From contig DMNE01000488.1 in assembly GCA_003453735.1 (NCBI GenBank), positions 1 through 6,597 on the forward strand: DNA of 6,597 nucleotides. Reading direction: 5' to 3'. The translations under genes were made by a program, and so were the position numbers. Each line of letters begins with the position of its first letter. The first letter of the stretch is position 1. Under the pieces are notes generated by a model. It had not been told where the DNA came from, searched no databases, and worked only from the letters and a program-made list of their open reading frames with translations. Shown piece by piece: positions 6,059-6,597 of the stretch. Source of the DNA: Nitrospiraceae bacterium (GTDB lineage Bacteria > Nitrospirota > Thermodesulfovibrionia > Thermodesulfovibrionales > UBA9159).

Positions 6059-6597
6059 AGAGCTTGTAGCCGAATTCCGTTAGCCATGCAAGGGAAGACT
6101 TGCTGTCAGGAACAGGAACATACTCAAGGCCGACGTAGCCCTGGTATCCTGACGCATCGATTTCTTTAAAAATAAACGGATAGTTTATTTCCCCGGTACC
6201 GGGCTGATGGCGCCCGGGATTATCGGCTATCTGGATATGGCCAATTTTATCACTATGTTTGCGTAATGTGGCCGCCAGTTCACCCTCTTCCCTTTGAGCA
6301 TGGTAGACATCATACTGCACGAAAACATTCGGCATGCCCGCATCTTCAATAAGTTTCAGTGCCTGATCTGTCCGGTTGAGAAAAAAACCGGGAATATCGA
6401 AGTGATTAATCGGTTCAATCATCAGTCGCAACCCCTTTTCCCGCAATACTTTTGCTGCATAGCGTACATTCCCGAGGAGGGTTGACCATTGTTTGTTGTC
6501 ATCATAACCAGGTATTCTCTTACCGGCCAAACAATTCAGCCCGCCCACCCCGAGTGCAAGAGCATACTCCACCGCTTTTGCAACTCCGGCATGAAAT
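6057..6597 (-). CDS. hyi: Hydroxypyruvate isomerase family protein (Hyi/OtnI), C-terminal part
   Basis: The C-terminal 179 residues of a TIM-barrel sugar isomerase are present; the frame stays open to the right edge, so the true start is outside the window (an internal GTG at 6572 should not be taken as the start). By alignment from memory with the roughly 258-residue E. coli Hyi, about 80 N-terminal residues are missing. Hyi interconverts hydroxypyruvate and tartronate semialdehyde. In the visible fragment the metal/catalytic set is conserved: Glu61 in IEPINHFDIPGF (60-71), Asp96 and His99 in QYDVYHAQREEGE (94-106), Gln122 in HIQIADNPGRHQPGTGEIN (120-138) and Glu158 in GLEYVP (156-161). The stop at 6057 overlaps the palindromic element. 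The neighbour downstream is tartronate semialdehyde reductase, the next step of the glyoxylate-to-glycerate route. The closely related 2-oxo-tetronate isomerase (OtnI) is the main alternative and cannot be excluded from this fragment. Confidence 0.9.
   Translation of the reverse strand, partial: FHAGVAKAVEYALALGVGGLNCLAGKRIPGYDDNKQWSTLLGNVRYAAKVLREKGLRLMIEPINHFDIPGFFLNRTDQALKLIEDAGMPNVFVQYDVYHAQREEGELAATLRKHSDKIGHIQIADNPGRHQPGTGEINYPFIFKEIDASGYQGYVGLEYVPVPDSKSSLAWLTEFGYKL

Noticed and set aside
6057..6572. A complete 171-residue Hyi starting at the GTG at 6572
   Set aside because: The frame continues upstream to the window edge with residues that fit Hyi (FHAGVAKA), and a 171-residue protein would lack a third of the barrel. 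It is a window truncation, not a short gene.

Overview
The window looks like one bacterial catabolic and transport gene cluster. Every gene I can support lies on the minus strand, so transcription reads from high to low coordinates: hyi (3' part), garR/glxR, livK, livH, livM, livG, livF, then the 5' end of a LarA-family (DUF2088) gene. The organism is Gram-negative by inference, because the cluster has a periplasmic binding protein with a Sec signal peptide. Mixed base composition, strong GGAGG-type ribosome sites and a MITE-like inverted repeat of a type I associate from memory with Desulfobacterota (Syntrophobacter/Syntrophus-like lineages) point towards that group. The taxonomic suggestion is weak.

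Layout from the right edge: a hydroxypyruvate isomerase-family gene enters truncated (its N-terminus is beyond base 6597) and stops at 6057. A gap of about 206 bp follows, mostly filled by an imperfect palindromic element (about 5937-6058). Next is a full-length tartronate semialdehyde reductase (4963-5850), which is very close to E. coli GarR. A second gap of 167 bp carries a plausible but weak promoter. After it comes a compact five-gene HAAT-type (LIV-I family) ABC importer in the standard order K-H-M-G-F (252-4795), with start/stop overlaps of 4, 7 and 17 bp at three junctions. Fourteen bases beyond livF, with its own strong ribosome site, begins a protein with the N-terminal signature of the nickel-dependent lactate racemase family. 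It runs off the left edge.

Working model (inference): the importer takes up a small carboxylate or amino-acid-like compound. The LarA-like protein may racemise or epimerise a 2-hydroxy acid. Hyi and GarR would then interconvert hydroxypyruvate and tartronate semialdehyde and reduce the latter to D-glycerate, or act as the homologous enzymes of tetronate catabolism (OtnI plus a GarR-family dehydrogenase). The importer's substrate cannot be read from the sequence. No glyoxylate carboligase, glycerate kinase, regulator or lar accessory gene is visible within the window.

I saw no tRNA, rRNA, CRISPR array, phage gene or transposase. Most of the window is ordinary, well-formed metabolic sequence. 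The least routine items are the palindromic element abutting the hyi stop, the LarA-like gene coupled to a HAAT transporter, the non-canonical ABC signature in LivG, and the start-site question in livK.
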